From contig NZ_JADKYP010000024.1 of the NCBI RefSeq assembly GCF_015354405.1, positions 28,611 through 92,610 of the forward strand: DNA of 64,000 nucleotides. The letters run 5' to 3'. Positions 51,576 through 59,995 of the stretch are shown piece after piece. How positions within the stretch are numbered: position 1 is the stretch's first letter; each line of letters opens with the position of its first letter. Made by a program: the position numbers and the translations under genes. The DNA is from Nocardia sp. BSTN01 (lineage in GTDB: Bacteria; Actinomycetota; Actinomycetes; Mycobacteriales; Mycobacteriaceae). Under the pieces are notes generated by a model. It worked only from the letters and a program-made list of their open reading frames with translations. It did not search any database and was not told where the DNA came from.

Positions 51576-52655
51576 TCACTTTCCGTTTCGAGCTTCGGCC
51601 AGACGCTCGCGGGCGGTGTCCGCGGCCTTCTCCGCACGCTCGCGCGCGGCCTCGGCCGCCTTCTCGGCGCGCTTGCGGGCCTGGCGCGCGAAGATCGACC
51701 CGCGCTGCTTGGCCACCTCGGCCCAGTCGCCACCGTGTTCGCGGGCGGCCTCGGCCCACTCGGTGCCGCGGTGCTTCGCGAGCTCGGCCCAGTCGCCCCG
51801 GTGATCACCCGCGGTGTCGGCGAGTTCGGCGCTCTTGCGCTTGGCCAGCTCGGCCCATTCACCGCCGTGTTCGCGGGCGGCTTCGGCCAGATCCGCGCCG
51901 CGCCGCTTGGCCACCTCGGCCCACTCGCCGCGATGGTCGAGTGCGGTGCCGGCCAATTCGGCCCCGCGGCTGCGCGCCAGTTCCGCCCATTCGGTGCCGT
52001 GCTCGCGAGCCGCCTCGGCGAGTTCACCGCCGCGAGACTGGGCCACCGAGGCCAGCTCGGCACCACGCGACTGCGCCACCGAGGCCAGGTCGGCGCCCTT
52101 GTCGGCGGCCACCGAGGCCAGTTCCCGGCCGCGGACGGCCTGCTGCTGCAGGCGATCCCGCACCGTGTCGGCGGTGGTGGCGGTGAACGGGAGGGCGGCG
52201 GCGGCCTTGCGCGCGGCCCGGCGACCCCGCCAGCCCAGCGAGGGCTTGCCCTCGGTATCGGCGGCGGCGATGAGCAGGCCGCCGAGCAGGCCGACGTCCT
52301 TGAGGAAGGCCGTGCGCTTGGCGGCGCGCTGCTGCGCATCCGATTCGTTCCAGAAATCCTGCTCGGTCACAGTGGCCGGGATGACGGTCACCGCCAGCGC
52401 CAGCGACGAGAGCCGGGGCGCGCGGTTCAGCGCGAGCAGGGTTCCGGCACCGACTCGGACGATGGCATTGATCCGCACTACTTTCGCCGGATCGGAGGGC
52501 AGCTTGGCCGATACCGAATCCGGCAGACGCTGTTCCCCATGGGATACCAGGGTGGTGGCGGCCTGCGCCCGTGGCTCGGGATGCATCAGAGTGTCGACTC
52601 CGTCGACGACGAACACCGATGCCAGCAGCGGCCGGGCAAGGCGGCGAATCAACAT
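51576..52655 (-). CDS. DoxX-like membrane protein with long 11-residue-repeat tail
   Basis: 359 aa from ATG 52655 (AAAGGG upstream). Residues 1-135 are DoxX-like with three to four helices (LIRRLARPLLASVFVVDGVD, PRLSSLALAVTVIPATVTEQ, AFLKDVGLLGGLLIAAADTE). Residues 175-355 are about sixteen consecutive 11-residue units of the kind RGAELASVAQS or HGGEWAELAKR, then Lys/Glu/Arg/Ala helices. Hendecads like these form long amphipathic helices, as in LEA or apolipoprotein-like proteins, and would lie on the cytoplasmic face. It follows the universal stress protein gene by 84 nt. A stress or membrane-surface role is inferred. Confidence 0.8.
   Translation of the reverse strand: MLIRRLARPLLASVFVVDGVDTLMHPEPRAQAATTLVSHGEQRLPDSVSAKLPSDPAKVVRINAIVRVGAGTLLALNRAPRLSSLALAVTVIPATVTEQDFWNESDAQQRAAKRTAFLKDVGLLGGLLIAAADTEGKPSLGWRGRRAARKAAAALPFTATTADTVRDRLQQQAVRGRELASVAADKGADLASVAQSRGAELASVAQSRGGELAEAAREHGTEWAELARSRGAELAGTALDHRGEWAEVAKRRGADLAEAAREHGGEWAELAKRKSAELADTAGDHRGDWAELAKHRGTEWAEAAREHGGDWAEVAKQRGSIFARQARKRAEKAAEAARERAEKAADTARERLAEARNGK
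51590..52133 (-). repeat. 33-nt coding repeats (hendecads) with 132-nt super-repeat
   Basis: About sixteen 33-nt units encode the tail of the DoxX-like protein. Four units together make a 44-residue block that occurs twice (AREHGTEWAELARS... and AREHGGEWAELAKR...), which points to growth by tandem duplication of the larger block. Confidence 0.75.
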
Positions 52656-52739
52656 AGTGAAAACCCTTTCCTCAACGGTCTCGTTCCGGCGGGTTCCCCC
52701 GATGCCGCGTCCCAATCACACTCGGGACGCCGACGGAGC

Positions 52740-53225
52740 TCAGGGCACGACAGTAACCGGCCAGCGCCCGGCTTTCACCAGACGCACCGCGACCGAGCCG
52801 ATAATTCGATGCCCGGCCTTCTCGGACGCGCCGACCACGACGCCGTCGGCCTTCAATTCGTCGGCGGCCTGGGCCAGCACGGTGAACGGATCGCCGCGGC
52901 GGGTGATGAACTTCCAGCGGGTGCGGTAGACGTCTTTGACCTTCTCCGCGTGTTCACGCACCTCCCGGGCCAGATCCTCGGCCATCTCGGCGGTCGCGCC
53001 CTGGACGTCGACGCCGTAGGCGCCGGCCATGGCCATCCAGGGCTGGACGTAAACCATTGCCAGCAGGGAGTTCTGGCGCCGGGCCAGACCCGCGGCATAG
53101 GCGGTCGCGCGCCAGGAGGCATCGGATCCGTCGATGCCGACCATGATCACCCGGGGGCCGTCGGTGCCCAGTTCGAAACCCGACGACAGGCCGGGCGCCC
53201 ACTCCGGTGTTGTCTCTTCGGCCAC
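52740..53225 (-). CDS. Universal stress protein (UspA family)
   Basis: 161 aa. The single Usp domain starts with VIMVGIDGSDASWRATAYAA and ends with the ATP-binding block VVVGASEKAGHRIIGSVAVR LV followed by AGRWPVTVVP. ATP-binding type members respond to hypoxia or stasis in mycobacteria. The start is 9 nt after the stop of the MarR gene, so the genes share one transcript. Confidence 0.88.
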   Translation of the reverse strand: MAEETTPEWAPGLSSGFELGTDGPRVIMVGIDGSDASWRATAYAAGLARRQNSLLAMVYVQPWMAMAGAYGVDVQGATAEMAEDLAREVREHAEKVKDVYRTRWKFITRRGDPFTVLAQAADELKADGVVVGASEKAGHRIIGSVAVRLVKAGRWPVTVVP

Positions 53226-53234
53226 GATTCGAGC

Positions 53235-53654
53235 CTAGAGCAGGCGCAACAGATCGTGCAGCGTGCGCAACTGCTCGGCCGACAGCGCGGTGAGGGCGGG
53301 CGGCGGCGGATCGGGAGTGGCCATCGCCTGTGCGAGCACCTCCCGCCCGGCATCGGTGATCGTCACCAGCTTGCGCCGCCGATCGTCGGCAGCGGTGTCA
53401 CGCGAGACCAGACCGCGGGCCTCGAGATCGTTGACCACCACGGTCGTGGCCGGCGCGTCCATGGTGGCCACCCGGGCGAGTTCCTTGAGCGGCAGCGGGC
53501 CGGGCGCCAGCCGCCGCAGTACTCGAAACCTGCTGAACGGCATGCCCGTTCGATCGACCACCGCGCGCTTCCAGGTGTCGCGGGTGTCCTTGACCACGTC
53601 GGTCAGTACGCGCCACACGTCGTCCGGGCTCGGGGCGAGCGGGCCGTCAGACAT
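53235..53654 (-). CDS. MarR family transcriptional regulator
   Basis: 139 aa from ATG 53654, which overlaps the end of the MFS gene by 8 nt; AAGGAG is inside that gene. The winged helix is FSRFRVLRRLAPGPLPLKEL, TMDAPATTVVVNDLEARGLV and the DDRRRKLVTITDAGREVLAQ wing. It likely represses the operon it lies in by binding the palindromes at 55021-55074. Confidence 0.88.
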   Translation of the reverse strand: MSDGPLAPSPDDVWRVLTDVVKDTRDTWKRAVVDRTGMPFSRFRVLRRLAPGPLPLKELARVATMDAPATTVVVNDLEARGLVSRDTAADDRRRKLVTITDAGREVLAQAMATPDPPPPALTALSAEQLRTLHDLLRLL

Positions 53655-55020
53655 GAGCCGGCTCCTTGTGCTCGAGCAGGGGAGCGATCCGGTCGCGCGA
53701 GCGCAGTGCCCATCCGGTGTTGGCGGCGATGCCCAGCACCACCACGCCCGCCGCGAGGGCGGCCACCACCCACCACAATCCCGCCCCGGCCAGCAACCCG
53801 CACAGGGCGACACCGACGCTGACGCCGATCTGGCGGCTGGTCGAGGCGACCGCGGAGGCCGCGCCCGCCCGATCCATCGGCATCCCGCTGACCGCCGCCG
53901 TGGTGATCGGCGGGTTCACCGCGCCGAAACCGGCGCCGAAGATCGCGAACATCACCACGAGCTGCCAGATCGGGGTATCGGGCCGCAGCGTGGTCAGCAG
54001 CGCCGCGGCTGTCGTCATCAGAATTCCGGCGGCGACCAGCGAGGGCCGGGTGCCGAAGCGGCCGACCAGCCGGCCCGACAGTGGCGAGCAGATCAGCATC
54101 CCCAGCGCCATCGGCAGGTAGAGAAGTCCCGTGTGCACAGCCGAATAATGCCGTACGCCTTGCAGATACAGCGAAGCGCTGAAGAGGAAGGCGCCCAGTC
54201 CGGCGAACGCGCAGATCGCGGTGACGGTGGCCGCGGCGAACGGCACGCTGCGGAAGAACCGCAGATCGATGAACGGCGAGCGATGCCGTCGTTCGGCGTA
54301 GAGGAATCCCGCCAGTGCCACGGCCGTGATGGCGAAGATCTCCGGGCGATGTTCGATCAGCCCGAAGACCAGCGTGAACATCACCACGACCGCCAGCACC
54401 TGGCCGAGCGGATCGATACCGCGCGCCGTCCGCGACTTCGATTCCGGGACGTAGACGGTGGTCAGCACCAGCGCGACGGCGCAGATCGGCAAGTTGATCC
54501 AGAACACCGACTGCCAGCCCAGCGCGTCGATCAGTACGCCGCCGACCATCGGCCCGATCGCGGTGGAGATGCCGACCACCGCGCCCCAGACACCTACCGC
54601 GCGAGCCCGTTCGATGCGGCCGGTGAAGACCGTGGTGATGATCGACATCGCGATGGGATTGAGCATCGAACCGCCGATGGCTTGGATGAAACGTGCCCCG
54701 ATCAGCGTGTCGATATCGGGCGCGAGGCTGCACAGCAGGGAGCCGAGCGCGAAGATGCTCAGCCCGATCCGGAACATGCGCTTGCGCCCGAAGCGGTCGG
54801 CGGTCGCGCCGGACAGCATCAGCAGGCTCGCCAGGGTGAGGGTGTAGACGTCGACGATCCACTGCAGCCGCGACAGCGGGGCGTCCATATCGCTGCGGAT
54901 GGTCGGAATCGCGACATTGACGATGGTCGCGTCCATCGACGAGATCAGCAGGCTCAGACAGCAGGTGACCAGCACGATCGTCTTGTGGCGCGGCGTCAGC
55001 CCGGAAACAGTTGTAGGCAC
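53647..55020 (-). CDS. MFS transporter (DHA2, EmrB/QacA-like)
   Basis: 457 aa from GTG 55020. Fourteen-helix DHA2 pattern: ISSMDATIVNVAIPTIRSDM, LQWIVDVYTLTLASLLMLSG, ATADRFGRKRMFRIGLSIFA and the antiporter motif VGVWGAVVGISTAIGPMVGG. It would export drugs or toxic metabolites. It is the first gene of the MFS-marR-usp-doxX unit. No ribosome site is seen before GTG 55020, and the operator lies immediately upstream, so a leaderless start is possible. Confidence 0.85.
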   Translation of the reverse strand: MPTTVSGLTPRHKTIVLVTCCLSLLISSMDATIVNVAIPTIRSDMDAPLSRLQWIVDVYTLTLASLLMLSGATADRFGRKRMFRIGLSIFALGSLLCSLAPDIDTLIGARFIQAIGGSMLNPIAMSIITTVFTGRIERARAVGVWGAVVGISTAIGPMVGGVLIDALGWQSVFWINLPICAVALVLTTVYVPESKSRTARGIDPLGQVLAVVVMFTLVFGLIEHRPEIFAITAVALAGFLYAERRHRSPFIDLRFFRSVPFAAATVTAICAFAGLGAFLFSASLYLQGVRHYSAVHTGLLYLPMALGMLICSPLSGRLVGRFGTRPSLVAAGILMTTAAALLTTLRPDTPIWQLVVMFAIFGAGFGAVNPPITTAAVSGMPMDRAGAASAVASTSRQIGVSVGVALCGLLAGAGLWWVVAALAAGVVVLGIAANTGWALRSRDRIAPLLEHKEPAHV

Positions 55021-55074
55021 ACAATGATTGTGCGCTCACAACTATTTGGTGACAAGGACTGTGAACTAGTTCAC
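55021..55074. promoter_or_regulatory. MarR operators upstream of the MFS-marR operon
   Basis: Three dyads lie in the divergent gap: ACAATGATTGT (55021-55031), TTGTG/CACAA (55028-55041) and the perfect 14-nt palindrome GTGAACTAGTTCAC (55061-55074). The first two overlap the start of the MFS gene. Confidence 0.6.
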
Positions 55075-55126
55075 TGGACGGTTGCACCGGTCGCGCACCG
55101 GCCCCGACCCGGTACGGTGCTGCGAT

Positions 55127-56545
55127 ATGACGACCGACCGGAAACCCGAGGAGCCGGGCGCGCCCGCCCTCGCATCCGCGGGTGAAGAGGGCTACCAGCG
55201 CGGCCTCAACCCCCGAACCATCCAGATGATCGCCATCGGCGGGGCGATCGGCACGGGACTGTTCTACGGATCCGGGGGGGCCATCGAACAGGCCGGACCG
55301 GCGCTGATCCTGTGCTACCTCGCCGCCGGCCTGGCGATCTTCGTGATCATGCGCGCGCTGGGGGAGCTGCTCACCTACCGGCCGGTGTCGGGCAGTTTCG
55401 GTGAATACGCGCACGAATTCCTCGGACGCTTCGCCGGCTTCGTCACCGGCTGGACCTACTGGGCCGTGTGGGTGGCGACCTGCATGGCCGAGATCACCGT
55501 CGCCGGTAAATACATCAAGTACTGGTTCGCGGTCCCGGAGTGGATGACCGCGCTCGTCGTGCTCGGCGTGCTGTTCGCCGCGAACCTGATCTCGGTGAAG
55601 CTGTTCGGCGAGGGCGAGTTCTGGTTCTCCACCATCAAGGTGACCGCGATCGTCGCGATGATCGCCATCGGTATCGGCGTGCTGATCTTCGGCTTCGGCC
55701 ACGCGCCCGATCCGACGGTGACCAACCTGTGGGCCGACGGCGGTGTCTTCCCCAACGGATTCGGCCAGGCGCTGCTGGCGTTGCAGATCGTGCTCTTCGC
55801 CTATGTGGGCGTCGAACTCGTCGGTGTGACGGCGGGGGAGGCCGCCGATCCGCGCCGCACCCTGCGCCGGGCGATCAATTCGCTGCCGCTGCGGATCGGG
55901 CTGTTCTACGTGGGCGCCCTGATCGTGATCATGTCGGTGTCGAGCTGGCGGGTCTTCCACGCCGGGCGCAGCCCGTTCGTCGAGGTGTTCGAGCAGATCG
56001 GCATTCCGGGGGCGGCGGGGATCATCAACTTCGTGCTGCTGACCGCGGCGCTGTCGTCGTGCAACTCCGGCATCTACTCCACCGGGCGCATGGTGCGCAG
56101 TCTCTCGCTGCGTGGCGAGGCCCCGGCCGCGCTGGGTGGTCTCAGCAACCGCCGGGTGCCGTTCGCTGGCATCGTGCTCTCGGCGGCGATGATGGTGATC
56201 GGTGTGATCGTCAACCTCGTCTCACCGGACAAGGCGTTCAACTACATCACCTCGGTGTCGACCATCGGCATCATCTTCGTCTGGGGCATGATCCTGATCT
56301 GCCACCTGATCTACCGCGTCCGCGTGCGGCGCGGCGAGCTGCCCGCCAGCGACTACCGCCTGCCCGGGGCGCCCGTCAGTTCGGTGTTGGCACTGGCCTT
56401 CCTCGGATTGGTCGTGGTCCTGCTGTTCTGGACCGACAGCGGCCGCACCGCGCTCGTGGTCGGCCTGGTGTGGGCGGTCCTGGTGTGCGCCGGATACCCG
56501 GTGGTGAACCGGCTGGCGCGTCGCCGGGCATCCGTGGCGAGCTGA
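55127..56545 (+). CDS. Amino acid permease (APC superfamily, AAT type)
   Basis: 472 aa from ATG 55127. The AAT signature is plain: RGLNPRTIQMIAIGGAIGTG, LFYGSGGAIEQAGPALILCY, YRPVSGSFGEYAHEF, then twelve helices in all with FAYVGVELVGVTAGEAADP. Relatives include GabP, AnsP, CycA and AroP; the substrate cannot be chosen. A -10-like TACGGT lies about 13 nt before the ATG and there is no ribosome site, so the mRNA may be leaderless. Confidence 0.88.
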   Translation: MTTDRKPEEPGAPALASAGEEGYQRGLNPRTIQMIAIGGAIGTGLFYGSGGAIEQAGPALILCYLAAGLAIFVIMRALGELLTYRPVSGSFGEYAHEFLGRFAGFVTGWTYWAVWVATCMAEITVAGKYIKYWFAVPEWMTALVVLGVLFAANLISVKLFGEGEFWFSTIKVTAIVAMIAIGIGVLIFGFGHAPDPTVTNLWADGGVFPNGFGQALLALQIVLFAYVGVELVGVTAGEAADPRRTLRRAINSLPLRIGLFYVGALIVIMSVSSWRVFHAGRSPFVEVFEQIGIPGAAGIINFVLLTAALSSCNSGIYSTGRMVRSLSLRGEAPAALGGLSNRRVPFAGIVLSAAMMVIGVIVNLVSPDKAFNYITSVSTIGIIFVWGMILICHLIYRVRVRRGELPASDYRLPGAPVSSVLALAFLGLVVVLLFWTDSGRTALVVGLVWAVLVCAGYPVVNRLARRRASVAS

Positions 56546-56546
56546 C

Positions 56547-57200
56547 CTATTTTCCGCTCGGATGTCCGACCGCGGCCAACGCGGTGGTCCAGTCGCCCGC
56601 GATGGCGTTCTGCGCGTCCGTCAGGCCGACCGCGCCGGAGCAGATCAGCGAATGCAGTTTGTTCTCCACCGAATCCTTGGGATTGTTCGGCCCGGACCCG
56701 GCCTTGTGGTCGGGCGAGGGCGGTTCGACCCAGAGATTGCGCGGATCGTTCGGGTCGCCGCCGAGTTCCAATGAGATCAGGTGGTCGTATTCGGCATCGT
56801 GCAGATTGCCGGTGTAGCCGTAGGATTCGGCGTTCGCCTTCTTCTCCCGGTCGGTGATGGTGGCCGGCGGACGGATGGACTGGGTGTATCCGCCCACGCA
56901 GATCGTCGACTCGACGGTGTCGGGCGTGACCTTCGGATTGGTCGCGCCCGGCGTGCAGTGCGGATCCGGAAGTGGCTGTCCGTCAGCGGTTTTGCCGAAA
57001 TGGCAGGTGCCCGGTGCCGGTTGCGCGCCGACGGTGTAGGTACCGGAGGGGCCGGGACCGACCGCGGGTGCGCCCTGATGGGCGATGGAAACCGGATGTG
57101 CCGCCTGGCTCACCGGCGACGAATTCTGGTGGGAGCACCCACACAGCAGGAGCGGCGCCGCGAATGTCGCAGCCGCCAGGAGGGTTACGCGTGTATTCAT
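56547..57200 (-). CDS. Lipoprotein with HNH-like motif
   Basis: 217 aa. A signal peptide with a lipobox (LLAAATFAAPLLLCGCSHQN) is followed by a disordered stretch and a conserved end domain: CHFGKTADGQPLPDPHCTPG, then ICVGGYTQSIRPPATITDRE, then the motif DAEYDHLISLELGGDPNDPR followed by NLWVEP. D-H-L-I-x-L-x-L-G-G...N-L-W is the core of many HNH-like exported proteins. It may be a surface nuclease or a related fold without nuclease activity. Four Cys pairs may form disulfides. The gene stands alone. Confidence 0.78.
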   Translation of the reverse strand: MNTRVTLLAAATFAAPLLLCGCSHQNSSPVSQAAHPVSIAHQGAPAVGPGPSGTYTVGAQPAPGTCHFGKTADGQPLPDPHCTPGATNPKVTPDTVESTICVGGYTQSIRPPATITDREKKANAESYGYTGNLHDAEYDHLISLELGGDPNDPRNLWVEPPSPDHKAGSGPNNPKDSVENKLHSLICSGAVGLTDAQNAIAGDWTTALAAVGHPSGK

Positions 57201-57230
57201 GATGTCCTCGGGCCGGCCTTCATCAGGCTC

Positions 57231-57788
57231 TCATTGTGCCCGTTCGTAGATGGCCAGCGCGATATCCTCTGCCGCCCGGCGACATTGCTCGTCGGTCAGG
57301 TCGACGTCGCCCATCATCCCGATACTCCACGAGATGGCCAGCAGAGCTTGGCGGGCATGGAAAACCGCCAGGGGATCATGGCCGGGTGCGGTCATCGCGT
57401 CCGCGACCGCGCGGAACTGGTAGCGCAGCACCGATCCCACGCCGAGCCGGCGGAACGCGGGCTGGTTCTCGTACATGAACCGCGTCATCTCCCGGCCGGT
57501 GTGGTGCAGCACGGCGCCGTAGCGGCGCAGGATTTCGCGGCCGGTCTCCGGTCCGGGCGGTTGGCCCTCGGCCCAGGCCAGGAGATCGTCGATACCCGTG
57601 CGCAGATCGTCGGCGAGGCTGACGACGATGTCTTCCTTGGATCGGAAGTGGTAGTAGACCGCGGCTTTGGTGATGGCGAGCCGCTCCGCGATTTCCCGGA
57701 CCGAGGTGTGTTCGTAGCCGTGCGCGGAGAACAGCTCCATCGCGACCGACCGGATGCGGTCCCGGGTGTCGGTCCGCCTGCCGGCCAC
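57231..57788 (-). CDS. TetR family transcriptional regulator
   Basis: 185 aa from GTG 57788 with GGGAGG upstream (the GTG at 57821 lacks a site). HTH: TRDRIRSVAMELFSAHGYEH, RLAITKAAVYYHFRSKEDIV. The C-terminal part (FRRLGVGSVLRYQFRAVADA) is TetR_C-like. The target is not evident; it may act on the lipoprotein downstream (30 nt apart). Confidence 0.85.
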   Translation of the reverse strand: MAGRRTDTRDRIRSVAMELFSAHGYEHTSVREIAERLAITKAAVYYHFRSKEDIVVSLADDLRTGIDDLLAWAEGQPPGPETGREILRRYGAVLHHTGREMTRFMYENQPAFRRLGVGSVLRYQFRAVADAMTAPGHDPLAVFHARQALLAISWSIGMMGDVDLTDEQCRRAAEDIALAIYERAQ

Positions 57789-57919
57789 GGGCCCTCCCTT
57801 TTCTCGACCGAGGGACGGCACCGGATCCGCCGGTGGTCCGCGTTCACCCTACTGGGACGGTGCGCGGAAACGAGTCCGGACCGTGCCGTTTCCGGGTGAA
57901 TCGTCCGGAATGTCGGGAA

Positions 57920-58201
57920 CTACTGCGTCAGAATCGAATTCATCAGAGTTCCGGCGCTGGTCGCGACCAGGCCACCGACGAGGGCGCCGGCCACCATTTT
58001 CGGCGACTGCAGCGGGCCGCCGTTCCACTTCTCCCAGGCGAACCGGCCGCCCGCGAAGATGATCGCGCTGGTCCCGGACAGCAGCATGAACCAGGTGAAG
58101 TAACGCACCAGCTTCAGGAGTTTATCCGCCGCCGGAGGTGTCTCGGGCGTCGGATTGCCGACCTGGGCCACTATGACGTCGTGCATCGCGAGAAGGATCA
58201 T
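57920..58201 (-). CDS. Small two-helix membrane protein (TrbC/VirB2-like layout)
   Basis: 93 aa from ATG 58201 with GAGGGC upstream. The layout is a short polar start, then VRYFTWFMLLSGTSAIIFAG, a charged loop (GRFAWEKWNGGPLQSPK) and a second helix MVAGALVGGLVATSAGTLMN. Two helices split by a short loop resemble TrbC/VirB2 pilins, but no secretion genes are near, so the resemblance may be only architectural. Confidence 0.55.
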   Translation of the reverse strand: MILLAMHDVIVAQVGNPTPETPPAADKLLKLVRYFTWFMLLSGTSAIIFAGGRFAWEKWNGGPLQSPKMVAGALVGGLVATSAGTLMNSILTQ

Positions 58202-58367
58202 GATGCCCTCGTTCCACAAGATGGTGTGGTGCGGGTACCACCATCGTAGGGCGCGTATTCGTCCTGATGACAAGCGAATGCGTGCCGGGGTGCGGAATCG
58301 CGGTGTCGGGGACCGGTTTCGAGGCGTTCAGCCGCCTTGACGGGGTCCCCGCCGAGCGTGGAACGAA

Positions 58368-58583
58368 CTACTCGTCGTCGAGGCCGGCGGACAGATACGC
58401 CGCGGCGGCGATCCACTGCCGGCACGACAGGTGCCGATCGTGCGCGTAGAGAATCGCGCGAGCGCGGGGGTAGGTGAGTTCTCGGGGTTCGGTGGCGCAG
58501 TCACCGACCTGATCGGCACCGGGCATGCGGTGCTCGGATAGGCCGTGATCGCATGTACCGGAATGCTGGAGCAGCTGGTTCAT
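58368..58583 (-). CDS. Small unknown protein of the XRE/DUF397-type locus
   Basis: 71 aa from ATG 58583 with GAGG upstream. The conserved-looking part is ATEPRELTYPRARAILYAHD then RHLSCRQWIAAAAYLSAG, with Cys11, Cys29 and a third Cys in RHLSCRQW. I recognise the pattern as recurring in Nocardia next to DUF397/XRE genes, but no function is known. A -35 TTGCAT and -10 TAAACT (18 nt apart) lie upstream, within and next to the conserved 20-bp site at 58714-58733. Confidence 0.6.
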   Translation of the reverse strand: MNQLLQHSGTCDHGLSEHRMPGADQVGDCATEPRELTYPRARAILYAHDRHLSCRQWIAAAAYLSAGLDDE

Positions 58584-58713
58584 GAAATGCCCTCGACCGT
58601 TGGCGAAAGATTGCGGAAGCGAACGTTTCGGCACGGCCTCCCGCTGCTTCCGGCCTGCCTGCTCCGGCGTGGTCCGGCCATGTCGTGCGGTCGAGTTTAC
58701 GGCGCTGCAAGGA

Positions 58714-58733
58714 GCAAATGCAAGTACATCTGC
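58714..58733 (-). promoter_or_regulatory. Conserved 20-bp element, copy 1
   Basis: The sequence fits the consensus KCAWATGCAAGYACATYTGC found three times in this locus. Outer arms GCAAATG and CATCTGC are almost complementary. On the minus strand it contains TTGCAT as the -35, with TAAACT 18 nt further as -10, pointing to the gene at 58368-58583. Confidence 0.7.
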
Positions 58734-58774
58734 ACACTCGTCGGCGATCGGAAGTGTTGTGCCGCAACGGGTGA

Positions 58775-59575
58775 TCACGGTTTGCGCGCCACCGCGCCGT
58801 AGCCCGACACCGGCACGGTCGGCACCGGTTCGCCGGCCGGCCGGCGCCATCGGGTCAAGGGGACGAAGCCGGGTTTCAGCAACTCCAGCTCCGCGAAGAT
58901 GGAGCGCAGCTCGCAATGGTCGCGCGGGAAATACGGTACGGCCGTGACGTTTTCGTACGTCGCGCACATCCGGACGAAATCGGCGCTGTCGGTGGTGCCG
59001 TCCCAGTAGGCGAGGTAGCTGCCCCGGCAGACCCGCGCCATCGAATCCGCGACGACTCCGCGGAGTTCGCCGATGCGCTCGCAGTGTCCCAGCACGCCCA
59101 TGAACATGACCGCGACCGGCTCGTCGAGATCGAGAATGTCTGCGGCACGGGCGAACAGGAGATCCGGTTCGCGTAGATCCGCGTCCAGATAGACGGCCCG
59201 CGGGTCGGTCAGCTGCGTCCGGCCGTGGGTCAGCACCAGGGGGTCGTTGTCCACATAGACGACCCGCGCCGCCGGATTGAGCCCGCATGCGACCTCGTGA
59301 GTGTTGTCTGTGGCGAGCAGGCCGGCGCCGATGTCGAGAAATTGCCTGATTCCGAGGTCTCCGGCCAGATGGCCGACCGCGCGCCGGAGAAAGCGGCGGC
59401 TCTCGGCCGCCAGGGCGGTGATACCGGGATCGAGTTCTGTTGCCGCGCTTCCTACCCGGCGGTCCACCTCGTAATTCTGCCGTCCCCCCATCCAGTAGTT
59501 CCAGATCCGCGCGGTATGCGGGATATCGGTTCGAATCTCACGCTGCCGGCTCGGCTGCTGCTGTCTTGGCGGCAC
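58775..59575 (-). CDS. SAM-dependent methyltransferase, DUF574 type (second copy)
   Basis: 266 aa from GTG 59575, preceded by AGGAGG with a 6-nt spacing. Family marks: REIRTDIPHTARIWNYWMGG, FLDIGAGLLATDNTHEVACG, VVYVDNDPLVLTHGRTQL and the ending YGAVARKP, much like the protein at 14488 (YGGVARKP). The substrate is unknown. It is placed between the small protein at 58368 and the divergent DUF397/XRE pair, with a conserved element at its own promoter side. Confidence 0.85.
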   Translation of the reverse strand: MPPRQQQPSRQREIRTDIPHTARIWNYWMGGRQNYEVDRRVGSAATELDPGITALAAESRRFLRRAVGHLAGDLGIRQFLDIGAGLLATDNTHEVACGLNPAARVVYVDNDPLVLTHGRTQLTDPRAVYLDADLREPDLLFARAADILDLDEPVAVMFMGVLGHCERIGELRGVVADSMARVCRGSYLAYWDGTTDSADFVRMCATYENVTAVPYFPRDHCELRSIFAELELLKPGFVPLTRWRRPAGEPVPTVPVSGYGAVARKP

Positions 59576-59995
59576 CGATTCCCTCCTGCTCCCGGTTCCG
59601 ACGCTCGAGTCCCGTCCGGCGGTTGCCGATGGCGGGTCGGCGAGACGGTAACCGAAACGTTCGCATCCGGTGGGCCGATCCGCGCGGAACGTGCCATCCG
59701 CCCCGGTCAGGGCCTGAAACCGACCGGTCGGACACCGTTTTCGGGCGTTCGGGGGCCGGTTCGAAAGATGACGAGTCAATGGAAAAGGCCTTGTCGCCCT
59801 TGGTTTTTTGCGATTTTCCGCAGGGCTCGATCCGAGCCAACCCCCGTGCTATCGTTCAAAGCGTCGGTTTCAAATGCAAGTACATTTGCTCGAACATATG
59901 CAAGAGCTGAAGATAGGCATCAGCTCCTTCCATCCGGATCGCCGAGTGTGGGCCTCTGCTGCCGAGCTCGGCCACCACGAACCCTGGAGACAGTC
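59576..59995. other. 420-nt divergent intergenic region of the locus
   Basis: No gene is supported. It separates the methyltransferase from the DUF397 gene and holds the second copy of the conserved 20-bp element (59870-59889) and a partial additional half-site (ATATGCAAGAGCTG, starting at about 59896). Confidence 0.55.
59870..59889. promoter_or_regulatory. Conserved 20-bp element, copy 2
   Basis: TCAAATGCAAGTACATTTGC differs from copy 1 at two positions; the inner arms CAAATG and CATTTG are perfectly complementary here. It lies 107 nt upstream of the DUF397 ATG and about 295 nt upstream of the methyltransferase GTG, so it may serve either. Confidence 0.7.

Noticed and set aside
57231-57821. 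GTG 57821 as start of the TetR gene
   Set aside because: GTG 57788 has GGGAGG at a proper distance, and the extra 11 residues precede the conserved HTH without similarity.
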